Assembly (NCBI GenBank): GCA_015680905.1
Contig: JADFTS010000068.1
Span: 62,001-126,000, forward strand
Length of the DNA: 64,000 nt
Reading direction: 5' to 3'
DNA from: Coptis chinensis
Taxonomy: Eukaryota; Streptophyta; Magnoliopsida; Ranunculales; Ranunculaceae
Position numbers and translations under genes: made by a program. Below, in pieces: positions 12,395 to 26,370 of the stretch (positions within the stretch are counted from its first letter, which is position 1; the number at the start of each line of letters is the position of its first letter). The notes beneath the pieces are model-generated. The model ran no database searches, was not told where the DNA came from, and saw nothing but the letters and a program-made list of their open reading frames with translations.

Positions 12395-15300
12395 ATGGTG
12401 AGTTTCTCTTCTTTTTTATATATTTTCATTCCTTGCCTTGTAACATAGACTCTTGTATTGGTTCATTCCTTCATTTGGCATCAAAGTTATTATCTTTCAT
12501 CGTTTTTAAATGATGGTCATCTATTGTTTTCAATCATATTGTTCTCAAATTTGGTTTTCTGTTTTATAAATAGGCTGTAGATTCAAATTTTGTGAAGAGT
12601 ACTTCGGGTTCTATTGTTCAAGAGAGTAGAAGGAAGGGAAGGATTTCCAGAATTGTGAGCCATGCATTAGTGGCTGAACCTTGTATTTCTTGTACTACAT
12701 TTAACATTCTGGCTCCCATTTACAAAAGACTTGACAAGGAGGTAAAAAAAAAAAGAATGGTCATTTAGTTTTTGTTGAATTATCTGTGTATTTGGAACTT
12801 TGGATTGATGCATTGGTGTTTGATGTAAAAAAACAGAACCAAAGTTGTCGCGAGAGCGAGTATAAGGTGTATTGGTTAAGCAGGAATCAAAGCATATTGG
12901 ATAGGTTGTTATACGATAGATCGTCCATTATATGCCTTCAGGTGAGACTTTGTATTCCTCGTGTTTTGTTGTTTATTTGTGTCTTTTATTGGCGTGTATA
13001 GTTTACGGTCTTTGGATGCTGAATTGGCTTTTTGTTGGTAGGAATTTTGGGTTGGAAATGAAGAGCTGGTTGACATTTATGAGAAAAGATTGGGGATGCT
13101 GGTTATATAAATTTCAAGCTTGCAAGGACGAACAATCGGGGAGATGGTATGGTCTTTCACCATTTCTAATTGGTTTGTATTGGTTGGCTATCATGTTGAA
13201 ATTCTCTGTCAAAGTTGGAATACTCCATGTTGGAGCTTAATCAAGGATGTGGTACTGATTATTTTTTTTTTTATTACGTGAGCAAATTCATAAGGAGTTC
13301 AATTCAAAAATCGTGTCATCGTCAAAGTTAGGAGACTTGGTCTAATCACCTTGATAACATCTTTAAAACTTAGAAGACATGAAAACTTGACAAAGATGTT
13401 TTGTGTTTGATATTAATGTTTTGTTTACTAAACAAAGATGTATGCATACATTATCTTGGTGGAAAGAAGTCATTTTCAAGCTATATTACTTTCCTCCTAC
13501 CTAAAATAGATACTATATCACTTGTTTGTGTTAGGTGAAGTATGTGACCAGAATGGCACTGCCAATCACCTCCCATGGTTTGGGTGGATAATTATTTCTA
13601 ATATGCTTTGAAAGTTCATTAAATGGAGTAAAAGAAAGTCAGGACTTAAATAGTAATCTTCAAATCTAATGATAATACCCGTCTGTCTCTGTACTTACAA
13701 CTCTTGCTACTGCTTCTTACCTGGAATTTTGGTGCAGTTGGATGTCCGACTTACCTTCACATGTACAATTTTAAAAGTTGAATGTGGCTGGGATCGAGCT
13801 ATGCCAGACAAAGTTGATCTAGGATTCACTGATTCATGATCCACCATTATGCATTAAGGTTTTCATATGTGTATGCAGAGAAATTATATGTATTTTTGGT
13901 GTTGTTCAAAACACTAGATCTCTTTGAGGCCTCTCAAAACATTCTTTAGTCCATTATCTGACGAATATTGTTTGACGTTATCTTAGGACTTTGAAAACAG
14001 AAAGTCTGGTCTATTTATACCTAGCCACTGGGCTAGTAAGTACTTTTTTTTTATATATATGACTTCCACGAATAGAGTCTGTTGCTGGTTAGGTTCTCTA
14101 GAAAAGACCCAACCCGTTTAAATTTAATCTGCATACAGACACTTTTTGGGGATTCAAACCGAAATATGTGGTGAATTAGAAAGTCTTATATCTGTACATC
14201 CTCAAGCATTCCCATTCCACACACTACCCACTGTCAGTAATTCTTTGTACTATACGTTCTTCTTCAGTTTGTCAATAACAAAGAAAGGTACATGAAGATG
14301 AAGAGGAATATCAGTAAAAGTGTGACTGTTGATACGTCATTTTGTGTCTTTACCAAAGAATAAGAAAAATAGAAAAAAGGAAAGGATCTAGTTTACCATT
14401 GTTATTTAGTCCAAGCTTGTGCTGTAGTGTCTCCTCACTCCTTTTTTCTGAAGAAATATATCTTTTTTATTGCAGGTTTGCTTACTGCTGTACACAAGGA
14501 TTACTTTCGGATTGTAGATTATAGAGATTTGCTCTTCAATGACTTTGGAGACCGCGTTGCCCAGATTTTACACGTGGAATCAGTCATACCGTTTTGGCAA
14601 TGTTTGAATGGAGACGTTCAGCAAGAAATCCTCATTGTGAATACCCATTTGCTATTTCCTCATAACTCTAGCCTGTCTATTGTACGACTGCATCAGGTAG
14701 ATAAACTTACCTTTATATATTATATTATTATTCTATCTCATTTGTTTTAGTTCCATTTTTCTTTCCCTAGTCAAGAAAGCAGAGTTCTTAGCTTAACGCC
14801 TACTATTTTGTGTAATAGGTATATAAAATTTTGCAATATGTGGAAACATATAAAAAAGAGAACAAGCTTAATTCCATGCCCACCATACTCTGCGGGTGAG
14901 TTTTTCATTTATACTTCTGCAGTTGCTGTCTTGTAGATATTGTGAAACAAAGGTGTCTAATATTTTCCCGTTACATGTTGTTCTGAAGTGACTTGAATGG
15001 GAGCAAGCGTGGGCACGTTTACAAGTTCCTTAGGTCGCAAGGATTTGTTTCATCATATGATACTGCACATCAGTACACTGACAGCGATGCAGATGCACAC
15101 AAGGTCATTATATTCGGTTTCACATTTGTATGGTCGTTGAAGAACATCCCTTCATTTAGTCTCATGACCTATCAATTTGTATTTTAACTATTGTGGTTTC
15201 TTCTGACTACAGTGGGTTAGTCACCGCAATCATCGAGGAAACATCTGTGGTGTAGATTTTATATGGCTTCTAAATCCTACAAAGTACAAAAAACCGTTAA

Positions 15301-17153
15301 AGACAAGTTGGAGTGAAGCTGTGTTTAGTATCATTAAGGTAAGCAATTGGTTCTACATATATTGCACTTTCTTCGAACACGTTTATCAGTTATAGTTGAT
15401 GTGTGTGTCAGGATGTTGCCTTTCCTACGATTCATTTGAATTGAGGTATGTCAACTATTAGAAAGTTGGCATATTGAAAAGGAAAAAGAGAAATAGCATT
15501 TATATAGTCTTAAAACATGCTATACCATTGTTAAAATGATCGTGTAGCCAACTTATTTGCTTATTTAATTGGCAATATGACATTGAAAGTTCTGACTCCT
15601 TCACTAGCAAAGGCTCTGTGAAATGAAAACCAGCTAGGGGAAATGTCAAGCACTTGTTCTTTTGCAATATTTGGTAGAAAGAGACACTTAGGCACACACA
15701 CCTCTGGTCTCGGAAGGGTGCTTCTTCCCGTCCAGAGCATTCAAGACTTTTGATCTTTTTTCAAAAAAATTATTTTATTTTTATGTCTTCTATAGAGGTT
15801 TAGCTCAAAGCATGAATATCTGTAGTAGGCAGTGGATTTCCCATATTATTGGATTTGATTAGTTTCAGCCATCCTCAAATATTTACATTGTTCATTAGTT
15901 GGTCTTGGCTCCCTCAGCCGCCAGCACAAAGAAAAATGAAAATAAGTTAAGAGTCCATTCTTGATTCTTCTCCCCAGTCATACATTTTCTTCAATTATAT
16001 ATGGATCATAGCCATGCACCCTTGTGTGTCAAATTCAGAGATATCAATTGTATTTTTATTTTTAATCTTGACCCTTTTGGAAGTAGCAATCGACTGCACA
16101 TTCAATTTTCTATTCCTCATCCTAAAGTTCTCTTCTCTCTTCTTTCAGTACCAACTTATTGAGGCTTCTCTGTTGGAAACTGATGCTTTTGCCTTTCTCA
16201 AGGCTGATAGCCCTGGCAGTATATTACCTTCTCAGGTTTCAGTGAAGCACTTCATCAGGTACTGTACATTCCACTATAGTGATTTACTTTATCGATTCCT
16301 ATAAAAAAGTAACTCTAACATTACAAATTTACAGCTATGCTTGACTGGTCATCCTCATGGACTTAGTGCTGAAGAAACAAAGGACTTGTGGAATAAAGCC
16401 GACATAGATGGGAATGGTGTTGTGAATTACAAAAATTTCAAGTAACTTACTTTTAAATATCCTTCTTTTTTTTGGGTAACACTACACTACATGATGTTTT
16501 CTCCAATCATTTTACTGGTGAACTATCATTCAATTTCGAGTACAATATTCTTGTATGGTATACTGTACTCAATGAGTAATGAGCTGTATCTCCTTTATTT
16601 TCTGCTTAATGAATTAATCAGTGTTTGTTAGCCAAAAATAAAATAAAATAAAAATTACTGTAGGCAATAGGTAGAAGCTCTAAGCCTCTTGAAATGAAAA
16701 TGTTTCAGTGGATGTGTTATGATTAGTGCACTTGAGCTAATTAGTTATGCACTTAGGCAACATGGTTAGTATTAATCGTAAAATACTGTAAACCTTAATG
16801 AACAAAGATTCCTTCCAGGATTTTTGTTTAGCTTTTATGCATTAAATGGAGCATGTAGTAGCTATATTTACTTATGTACTTTATGAATATGATTGTCAAT
16901 CAAGTTGAATTTGGCATTGCAGAAGCGAATCTGGAATCCAGCAAGGTTTGAGCTGACAGAAAAAGGTTTTGAAGACGGAGGAGCTGAGGAGACAGAGGAG
17001 CACTCAGTTGGTTTTAATGTTAAGAATGCAGATCTTTTCCCCAGTGAAGTGGAGAAAGGAACTTGGCCTGAAGATTACTTATTATCTGATCATGCACGGC
17101 TGACAGTGGTGTTCTCACCTGCAAGGGTGCCATGTTCTCCTACAGTCTGCTAG
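12395..17153 (+). CDS. EEP-family nuclease with EF-hand, At1g02270-like; three 1-base losses
   Basis: Exons read as 12395-12397 (ATG only), 12574-12741, 12837-12941, 13042-13146, 14476-14696, 14819-14895, 14989-15103, 15213-15338, 16149-16258, 16335-16441 and 16923-17153. The product resembles the Arabidopsis At1g02270 calcium-binding endonuclease/exonuclease/phosphatase protein, a relative of CCR4 deadenylases. Visible parts: FNILAPIY near the start, the metal-binding Glu opening exon 4, NTHLLFPH, GDLN in place of the usual GDWN, a Trp-Val-Ser-His block, an EF-hand loop DIDGNGVVNY, and the catalytic LSDHARLTVVF close to the C-terminus. Three single bases appear missing: one G of a G run near 13095, one T near 16220, and one G near 16433 (which would restore the EF-hand Glu). 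With these restored the length would be exactly 457 codons including stop. Its substrate is not established; it may act on RNA. It is either an early pseudogene or mis-assembled. Confidence 0.85.
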
Positions 17154-17344
17154 TCAACACACAAGCACTCAGGAAAGGTCCTGATTTTGAAAACATAAAG
17201 AAAAAAAAAAGAGAAAAAGTAAAAGAACTAAAAAGAAGAAAAAACGATTTTGTAGTTCAAAGATAAATGTATTTACATAGGAAGATGATCCTCATTGTAA
17301 AAGCATGTGTAACACTTACCTCCCAGTATACTGTGTATATAGTA
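17154..17344 (+). other. 3' flank of the EEP gene
   Basis: A-rich downstream sequence, likely 3' UTR. It is cut off by the Helitron starting at 17345, and would have continued at 30306 before that insertion. Confidence 0.4.
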
Positions 17345-17371
17345 CTAGGGTATGCCCGTGCCGTACGGCAC
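17345..17371 (-). other. Helitron 3' terminus (hairpin plus CTAG)
   Basis: Plus strand CTAGGGTATGCCC followed by the self-complementary GTGCCGTACGGCAC. Hairpin followed about 10 bases later by CTRR is the family signature for termination of rolling-circle transfer. Confidence 0.85.
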
Positions 17372-19429
17372 TGATAGAGTCGCCTACTTGGCGCTTAACT
17401 CAGAAGCGACTGAACTTGAACACACCCCTCTCCCCCGTTTTGATTCTATTATACTGGCTATTGTTCTATTTATGGTCAAGAATGATTATTAGGCTGAGAA
17501 ACTCGACATCACACTAACTTGAACCACCTGAAGGGTGATTTGGATAGAACCTCCCCATTATTTGATGATTTTCCAATGTTTTGGATCATGTTAAAAGGCT
17601 GCAAAGACAATTCTCATTCAATAAATCGGGTAGTGATTTGCACATATGTTCTAGACTCATTCATCTAAATGGACTTAAACATAGAAGAACATCAATTAAG
17701 CCAAATGAAATAAGAACAATATGAGAAACAAATACATAATCAGACTCCAACAAGTGGTTTGAATGAGGACATCAAAACAGTACCAAAAAGAGCACCCACA
17801 AAAGTACGCCAAGAACAAAAAAGTAGCAAAAAGTACAGATAACATTGTTGACAATCATAACTCTTCCAAAACCCCAAATCGTTAAGCCAATGTCAATGTC
17901 ATTATCATAAATCCCAAGCCTTGAGGAAACTTCATCGAAGAAGTATGTAATTATCCTGCTTTAAATTAGTTAAATTGGTGAGTAGGGAAATACTATATAT
18001 ACTAAAGAGAAGAAGAAATTTACAATTTAGAAGTGAAACAATGAACGATTGTATTCACCTCTAGACTCTTTTCTAGTTTTGGAACAAGCAAATATGTAAC
18101 ATTCCCAAAACTCAAACAATTACAAACCTATGACACGTGGTTTTATAGTCAAATTTCGGCAAAGATCTCCTCTCAGATTTTTAACATTTCATAAATATAA
18201 ACCCGCATAACCTGAAAATCACAATCATATATTTCTCATTGGTTAATCCATTTTACTTAACCATCTCGACAGATGCCGGCCAAATAACCCGCTTACAAAA
18301 AATGAGACCACTTCAACATTATGACTTAGTACACCAAAGTATTTGACCTAATGCGGATCATCAAAGCACCTCATTACAAAGTCATTACGAAAACACAAGT
18401 AAAATACATACATCGAGTCCCATAACTATCAAAAGGTCTACACCCATAACAAATGATATTTACAATGTATACATATACCATATTTTCTAAAATTTTCATT
18501 GGGGTAGTTCCATAAACGCGACTTTGTGTAACGCTAATAAATCAAAGAACAAACAATAGCCACCGAAATGCTACCTACACTAAAATACCTATAAAAGCAA
18601 CAGAACCAAATCAAAGCTCAAATCAATCAAAATTAATACTTTTTGACAAACCCAAAACCAAAAAATAGAACCCTTAATAAATAAGCAAATAAATACCTGT
18701 AACAACACCAGAAGAAGCTCAGAGTAAACCTTTACATAGAAGAAAACAAATAATTCATCTCTGGCTAAACGATTTTAAAATGAATTGAATCTTTACATGG
18801 AAAATCAAAGAGATTGAGTTATAAGAGAAGAGATGTTACTGTTTCACTTGATTTGAGAATCGTGAGAGATCACTAAGTTATAGTGATTGGCCAAGGTCCC
18901 ATCGTCCGCTCATGGATGAAAAAATTAAACAACACAATAAGTAGAGAGACCAGGGAAGGAAAAATGAAAAATGAAAAGGAACATACACGAGAATCGTGCC
19001 AGAGATCACTAAGTTTGAAGATATGAGAATTGAAATTTCTTCGTTCGAATAAATACCATATAAACAGACGTCACCATTTAGTAGGAATTGAAATAGATTT
19101 GTATAGAACTATAAATTCAAGTGTTGTAAGATCAAAAAAGAAAAATTAGGGGGAAAAATAACTAACCAAGGTTAAAAAAGTTCTTTAACTATCTTACGAC
19201 AAAATGTAATTACACACCAACTTCATAAAACCTACATAATTTGAACGAAACAAATTAACCAAGTAAGAGCAAATACAAATGTATCAATTTGATGACTATA
19301 AATTCAATGAGAAACTACTCAACACGGACTATAAATGAAAAGAACTTACGGATTATAGTAAGACTTACGGGTAAACAAAGTTTGGGGTGTGACTTTCTCT
19401 AATTTGGAGGAGGAGAATAATCGATTAAT
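17372..19429. other. Helitron 3' non-coding region
   Basis: AT-rich, no open frame of note and no captured gene that I can recognise. It lies between the helicase C-terminus and the terminal hairpin. Confidence 0.5.
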
Positions 19430-22400
19430 GAGAAGAAGTGCACCTTGATAGTCGCGACATATAATTGACCGTGGCTGAAAACTTGGTCACGAAGGTCAAT
19501 CCCCACATCTTCACCGATTGTCCTTGTGACTTATTTATAGTCATTGCATAAGCAACACGCCGCAGAAAACCGTCTTCTTGTCATATGAAAAGGAAAATCG
19601 AAGACGATGGTGACAAAGATATTCTTGGAATAAATGCATGATTACCCGCTTTTTCACCAAAAATTCTTGTGAAAAGAACGTGAGGGTCGACGGTGGACCA
19701 CCATCAATCGGGTTCCATTGCATAATCCATCTTTGGGAGCAATATTTCGCAACAACATTATAGGACAACCGACTTTTAGGTTGAGACGAAACGGGTGGTA
19801 GACAATTTGGATCAAGTGAGTTTAGGTACTCATTTGGGTATTGATTAATATTGGTTGGATTCGTTGCATCCTCGTCACCATCTTGTCTGCAGCTAGAAAG
19901 AGAGTACTTTCCCCCAGGAACATATTTAAAAGCTGCTGCATTAATATCATTGACATCATCATTGCGTCTGGATAGAATTGTCGTATTTCGGTTAAATATT
20001 CTCGTGTAACCGTGGTAGGTTGATTTAGCCGAGGATATGTAGTAGAAATGAGATCCTCGAAGATTTGCACATCGATGAATTGTTGATGGTAGTTCAACCT
20101 GTCTCGCTTGGGTCACTTCCTATCTAATTAACCAGAAAATAGTAATGAATATTAGTACGAATAAAAATAGTACAAAGAATGATGCAAATGAATATCAATA
20201 TTAAGCAAAATAGTACAAAGAAAAATACACGTTTGGTACCTCCATTAAGAAATTTGCGAGCGCTTGATATTTGCAGAGTTTCCATTTTCCAATCGCATGT
20301 TTTGGGCAAGAGTTAGAACATGAATGTGACTCGGAGGAAGGAAGACCGCAGGAAGCACACAATCGTGCTCGAACCCCTTTGGGTATAACCGGAAGGCATT
20401 GTGAAGTCACCACCAAGTACAACCTATTATTCCACCAAAAGGTTTATTATTGTCGCGAGTATCCTTAGTGTCGCGATCAATCGCCTCCACACAAAACTTA
20501 TTTTGCATTGGGACTTCATCCCAAATAATAAGTTTAGCTTCCACTGAATAATTCGGCATGCATTGAATTCTTACTAAACCCACAAACACGAGGTATCAAG
20601 AATATCTAGTGGGATCACGAAAGTCGAGTGAAGCGATCGACCACCAGCCAATAGTAATGAAGCTATTCGGATGAAGCGACCATAATAACAATATGCCCCT
20701 CAAAGACGACCGTAGCGGCGATTGTGTTGTAAACAAAAGTTTTGCCTGTTCCTGCCGCTCCATTCAAAAGAAGAGTTTCCCTAAATTTTGGGAAACGGAA
20801 TCTATCAACATGTTGATATGAAAAGTTGCTCTGCATTTAGGAGAACCACGTTGCCATGTGCTTTTGCATTTTGAGGATCAAACTGAAATTGTCGCTGGTC
20901 CCATATGAGTCGGTTTGCAACAACTAAGTTCCATCTTGTAGTTAACAAAGGCAACGCATTAGCATTAGAGGGAAATTAGCCGATGATTTACGACTCTATC
21001 AAAATCTCATTTAAGAGAAATAAACCATAATCTTGCACTTCAGCAGGGGTAGGTTCTGGAATGTTGAACATTGTGTGAAGCTTATGTGGAAGGTCATCAC
21101 ATATATTTTCCCAAAAATCATTCCACAATGTTTGGGGTTGCAAAGGATTGCACTCTGCGAGAATAACACAAAATAGTCGGCGAAGATGATATCCAGTCTG
21201 CATGATTGAAGCTTCCTGTAGACATTGCACCCATTCGCTGTCATCTTCCAGAAGTCCACGTGCAACACATGCATCTTTAAAAGTTGGAAGTGGAGGACCA
21301 TTATCAATCCTTTTCAGATCATCAAATGATTGAGGTCCTTTTAAAACGGTTAGAAGTAAGCGCAAGTAAAATCGCTCACCGGAGTTAGGAATTTGGCGAA
21401 ATACATTCTACCAATAGCAAATTTTTCCCTCGTATCCTTCTTGTCCAAGTCTGAGATTGTTTGTTCCAGACATAGTATTCGGGGAACTCTTGATAAGTGA
21501 GGCTTCTTGCTCTTAAATCTGATGCACAACAATCAAAGAAGGCAGTCAAAGTTGACTTTTGGTGCTCCGCCCTTGATAGTATATCATGTATTGGTTCATC
21601 AGCTTTATAAACTACGCGGTGCATTCCAGGGAGATGAAGTGCCAAGCGCACAACTGTGGGAATCTCCTCATGAAGATGAAAACTTAATAATCTCCAAACT
21701 GCTTCCGGTGGGCCAATGTATCTCGCATCCAAGTATTGTTGGATCTCATCCAACTCATTCAACACTATTGTTGTCATGTCATGCCCTTTAAATATATACT
21801 TATGAATGTATTTAACACAACGGATCCCAGCACAAACTTCGACATTAATATGGCAGTTGAACATCTTAGAAAGATAAGGATTATAAGGAACAACATCCCT
21901 GTTATCAACTGTATGCCCCCTCACAATATATGATCTACCATTGTCACGACGACGGTAGATAGGATATCCATCTTTATCCATGGTGGTAGCATCTGCAAAA
22001 GTCCGGGGATAGTGATGCTTGCATCTACCATTTACCATGCATGGAGAGTTAGGATTATTTAGTCCACATGGACCATGAACCATACATGTGAGGACAGTCC
22101 GAAATAACTTCGGTTCGGTTTACGGATCGAAACTCGCACATACAATCGCGATCAACTTGAGCGCGGTATCACGGATCTTGTCGAATGTCGGAGATATATA
22201 AGTGCATGCATATGGGGCAACCCGCGTTTCGGAACTCAATGGTGTAGACATGTGCAACGGCGATTACCAAGCACACCTTTCTTTTAATTTCATTCATCAA
22301 GGCCCTTCGCTTTAGTTCAAAGACCGCGGGCCCGACCTCTGGTCGATGAGTTGCGGTTTGGTGCTTTCGGACAATGCCTCAACAACCGTCCCCAGTCGCG

Positions 22401-25018
22401 GATTTGCGGTCATTGTGAGAAATATATCGGGATGCTTATTGTAACGCAGGATGACCATTGAATCCTGAAAATTTCGAACATGTTGCCTAGGTCTGCCGAC
22501 CAAGATCTTTGGTAAGACCACTCGTCTTCCAATCTGGTTTGGGTCGAAAGCTTCAATTGTAACATCGATGATACCTTGATAAAGTTCATTTCGAAGCTTG
22601 TCTTCTTGAGCCTATAATATCTCATTTTGTTCTCGTTTCGATCCACGCCCATCCATCCACCGAAACTCTTGAAATAGTTTGTGCCAGCGTAAGATTGCGG
22701 GAATATTCTCCGTATGCAAATATCCGATAAGAGTAGAAATCCATCTGTGTCAATCGGTCATTAGTATTTGAACGCCTCATATCAGGTGACCACCCAAGCT
22801 CTCCATAAGGAAACATTAGCACATAATGCAAAGGCAAGTAAGCTGGATGACATTCACTGATCTGCATGAATTCTTGCCCTCCTTTAAGATATATCACAAT
22901 ATCCCTCATATTATCCCGCTCGCTGCCATCCCCAGGTAAAATGACAGCAATCTCATCTGCGGTTGGCAAGTTATAACGACGTCTGTCTCTAGTAGCATTG
23001 TAATGCAAATAAGCAGGTACATTGAAGTTCTCACCATGTTGAAGAGAGGCAGATCTAAGAACATCATATGCATGGCGAAAAGTAGCGAGAAAGCAATTAT
23101 CTTTGGAGCATAGTTGCATGAATTATCTTGGAACATCGTGTTCAAACGGGGATTCTGGTTGGCGATATCCAATGCGAAGACTGGGATCATATATGTAAAA
23201 GCCGAGAGTAAGTTGGCTGCCGCCCGATTAATCGAATTAGAGATCCAGTTCTATGGCGACGAATCCCATGTATAGTAAAAGGCCTTGGACCTCGTCCAAT
23301 AAAGACACGCTCATTTCCTCCAAGGCTCGTAAATCACGAAAGCTTGGTTGTATTGTCTCATGTACTTCGAAATGACTTTGACTTGCGATCATTTCCATCA
23401 TATAAAGCTTTAAAATGGAGGTAATGGCGTAGTGGAGGCAATTTGACTTTCCCTTGCAAACAACAAGTCCCGAATCGAGGACGTGATAATGATGAATCTT
23501 TTAGTCGTTCATCCATCCAATGGAGTGCATTACAAAATGGACACTGAACATCCATTCTCCCCAAGGAGTGTCTTCCTTGTTCAATCGGGGCGGTTAGAAA
23601 CAATATTGTCAACTTCGTCTTCATCATCACTTATGTCGGCATTATTAGCGAGAAATTGGGCCGGTCAAAATCATTATGGTGAAACTCCTCACAATATTGT
23701 GCAGGATCCCCAAATGGTTGTTGTCTGCAAGATAAATAATTGTATATATTTTGACAAAGGTGCTATTTTATTGGTATTCCAATTTCAATAAGTGTGAAGA
23801 AGTATACCGCAAATTTCGGTTAGTTGATGATGATGTAGAAGCTGCATTTGTCGAATGTGATGTTGGATGGACAAAGGATGAGGTAGAAAACCTACGATTC
23901 GCAGCGTCTTTGCCAAGAAACTTGTGATGTTAGGTCGGATCTTATGGTTTTCTTTGAAACTATAAACCAAACCACAAAGAACCAAGAGAAAGATGTAATA
24001 AACCACGTACTAACCTTGCATTTTGGTGAGATGGTGTTGGTACAAAGTTCTCATTGGTTGAATGTGGAATTGCATGAGGAGGTAATCATACGGAAGGAAG
24101 AGATACATGTACTACAATGAAACTTGCACAGGTGAGTTATATATAGATTTTGATTAAAGAAAATCGCTAAGTGAAGTACTCACGTGTTGTTTTGATCCGA
24201 TGAATCAGCATGGGCACTTGATGTGACACGTTCTTCGGGGAGCGTAAATAGCCTTACAGGATTAAGGAATGATAGAGATTTCCGAAGAGACTCTGAAGAA
24301 GAAAGACGTCGGTATGGTGTTGCATGAGGTGTAACTGGACTATTATGTGTTTGATGCTTATCAGCTTGAAGTGGAGTTTGTGGAAGTGAATGAGAGTCAT
24401 TCAATGTTGAACTCATCAGTTGGTGGTCAATGACATGATGGGTGACTACTTGTGCACTTTGGATGGTGAAGTTTGTGCTGCCAATTAGGTTAGTGCTCCT
24501 TTCTCTTTCCCTTCGAGCACGTTGTCCTAGTATTCTATTTGTTATCTGCACCTAATTATAAGTATAATCAACCGAATAGATTGGGAGAAAGAGGAATGCA
24601 TGGATGATAGCAAAGATGGTAGTTAGTATTAAAATTAGAAAACGTGAAATGTAAAGATGGATGACCACATGCAACACAGTTGGTGGGTAAATATTATACA
24701 TATAAGCAGGCATTAAATGGAAGTTATTAAATAGCGATGAATTTACTACAATTATAGTGTACAAAACACCTTTTGACAATGCATGAGCAATTATAGTATT
24801 ATTTTAATTAAAGCTTTTCTTACATGAGAACCGGATGGCGGGAGAAGTGCTTGATGCTTGTCAGCTTGAAGTGGAGTTTGTGGAAGTGAAGGAGAGCCAT
24901 TCAATGTTGAACCCATCAGTTGGTGGTCAATGACATGACAGTTGCCAATTAGTTTAGTGCTCCTTTCTCTTTCCCTTCGAAAGCACTTTGTCCCTAGCAT
25001 TCTATTTGTTATCCGCAC
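19430..25018 (-). pseudogene. Helitron Rep/helicase (RepHel) remnant
   Basis: Scattered minus-strand blocks match the plant Helitron protein in order. First come N-terminal segments rich in RRERERST (24180-25018), then a zinc-finger block beginning MDVQCPFCNALHW (about 23560). The Rep domain follows, with HMH (the HUH metal site, 22206-22214), RYNKHPDIFLTMTANPR (about 22410-22460) and the two-tyrosine YIHKY (21796-21810). The PIF1-type helicase has Walker A GAAGTGKT (20738-20761), Walker B WDEVPM (20506-20523) and MTINKSQGQ near 19520. RepHel nicks and transfers the element and unwinds DNA. The frame changes many times, with stops and lost segments, so no intact protein can be made. All catalytic motifs are still recognisable, which points to moderate age. 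This is plainly not a host helicase gene. Confidence 0.88.
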
Positions 25019-25640
25019 CTAATTATAAGTATAATCAAGCCGAATAGTAAAGATATGAATGCATAGATAATAGCAAATATGGCAGTTAGTATTAAAATTA
25101 GAAAACGTGAAATGTAAAGATATGAATAAAGTAGTCAAGGATAATAAGTGATCGAAGACCCAAAAATTAATAAAAGCAAATTGTAAATGAATAGATGGAT
25201 GACCACATGCAACACAGTTAGTGGGTAAATATTATACATTTATACATATAAGCTAGCATTAAATGGCAGTGAATTTACTACGATTATAGTGTACAAAAAC
25301 ACCTTTTGGATAATGCATGAGCAATTATAGTATTACATTTTAATTAAAGTTCATCTTACATGAGAATCGGATGGCGGGAGATGAGATAGAGGAACACTAT
25401 CTGATGGGCGCTGCACATTTATAAAGCAAAAGAAAAAATAAGACAATGCAATATATATATAAATTGGTGTAGAAAAATAATTCAAGTAGGGAAATGAGAT
25501 TCATAAAGTCGATATATTAAATGGCGTTGAAACACCTTATGGACCACGATACATCGCCATTACATTTTTTTTTTTAACCGATGGCGGAGATTAGATAGAG
25601 GACATTTATAAAACAAAAGAATAAATAAGGCAATGCAAGA
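24340..25640 (-). repeat. About 500-bp tandem duplication in the Helitron N-terminal coding region
   Basis: 24357-24840 and 24855-25375 share long runs in the same order: the Gln-Thr-Pro-Leu-Gln-Ala-Asp-Lys-His coding block, the stretch starting TTAGTGCTCCTTTCTC, and ATGACCACATGCAACACAGT. A third, shorter copy (GATGGCGGAGA... to AAGGCAATGCAA) follows at about 25575-25640. The duplication has given two diverged copies of the same coding segment. Confidence 0.8.
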
Positions 25641-26122
25641 GAGAAATACACGGAAGCCAAGAGGTTGAAGATTGAGCTATATCTTGGGGAACAAAGACAT
25701 GTTTGTTTTGGTTTGAAGGTTCCTTAAAGGAGTCCATAGGGCATTTTCCTTTGTCAAGAATTGGTCGTAGGAAGCTATAAATATTTGAAAGAGAGTTCAA
25801 AAATGTGATGTAAAACCAATAAGAGGGTAACTCAAAGTATGTTAATAGAAGTTATCAATACACGGGGCGAAAGGTGTCGTTGAGGAGTAGGTGGTCAAGG
25901 TAGAGTCCATCTTGAACTGGAACATAAATATTGTTTTTTCTTGTTCAAGGATCCTTATAAGGGTCTATTGGACGTTTGCCCTTATCTATGGGATCTGTAG
26001 AAAACAAATAGAAATAGATACTCAATAAAACCTACGTAAAACAAACATAAAAAGATAGGTGGGGATAACATACCATTGAAAGTCGAATCTACAATGAAAA
26101 AGGGTGCCTAAAAAAAAGACAA

Positions 26123-26370
26123 AGCAGTAGTGATTATTTTGCATGTAAAGGTAGTAGTACTTAGGCGTAAACACAGATAAAAATTAGGTGGCAATAAATA
26201 AAACAAAAGGGATTTAAAAAAGTAGAGGGTAGCTGACGGTAGTAAACCACGAGCAGTGATTATTTCACATGTAAAGGTAGTAGTAGGGTTTCGCATGTAA
26301 ACACAGATAAAAATTAGGTGGCAGTAAATAAACAAAAGGGATTAAAAAAATTAGACGGTAGTAAACCACG
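26123..26370 (+). repeat. Tandem pair of about 120-bp units
   Basis: Both units hold CATGTAAAGGTAGTAGTA, ACACAGATAAAAATTAGG and GGTAGTAAACCACG in the same order, at 26123 and 26251. They are non-coding and lie inside the Helitron. Confidence 0.8.

Noticed and set aside
12148-12513. 121-codon open frame across the EEP leader and first intron
   Set aside because: Low-complexity pyrimidine-rich leader and intron sequence. It overlaps the true start and resembles no protein.
14342-14750. Two plus-strand frames inside the EEP gene
   Set aside because: The second is an extension of real exon 5 into introns; the first is out of frame with it.
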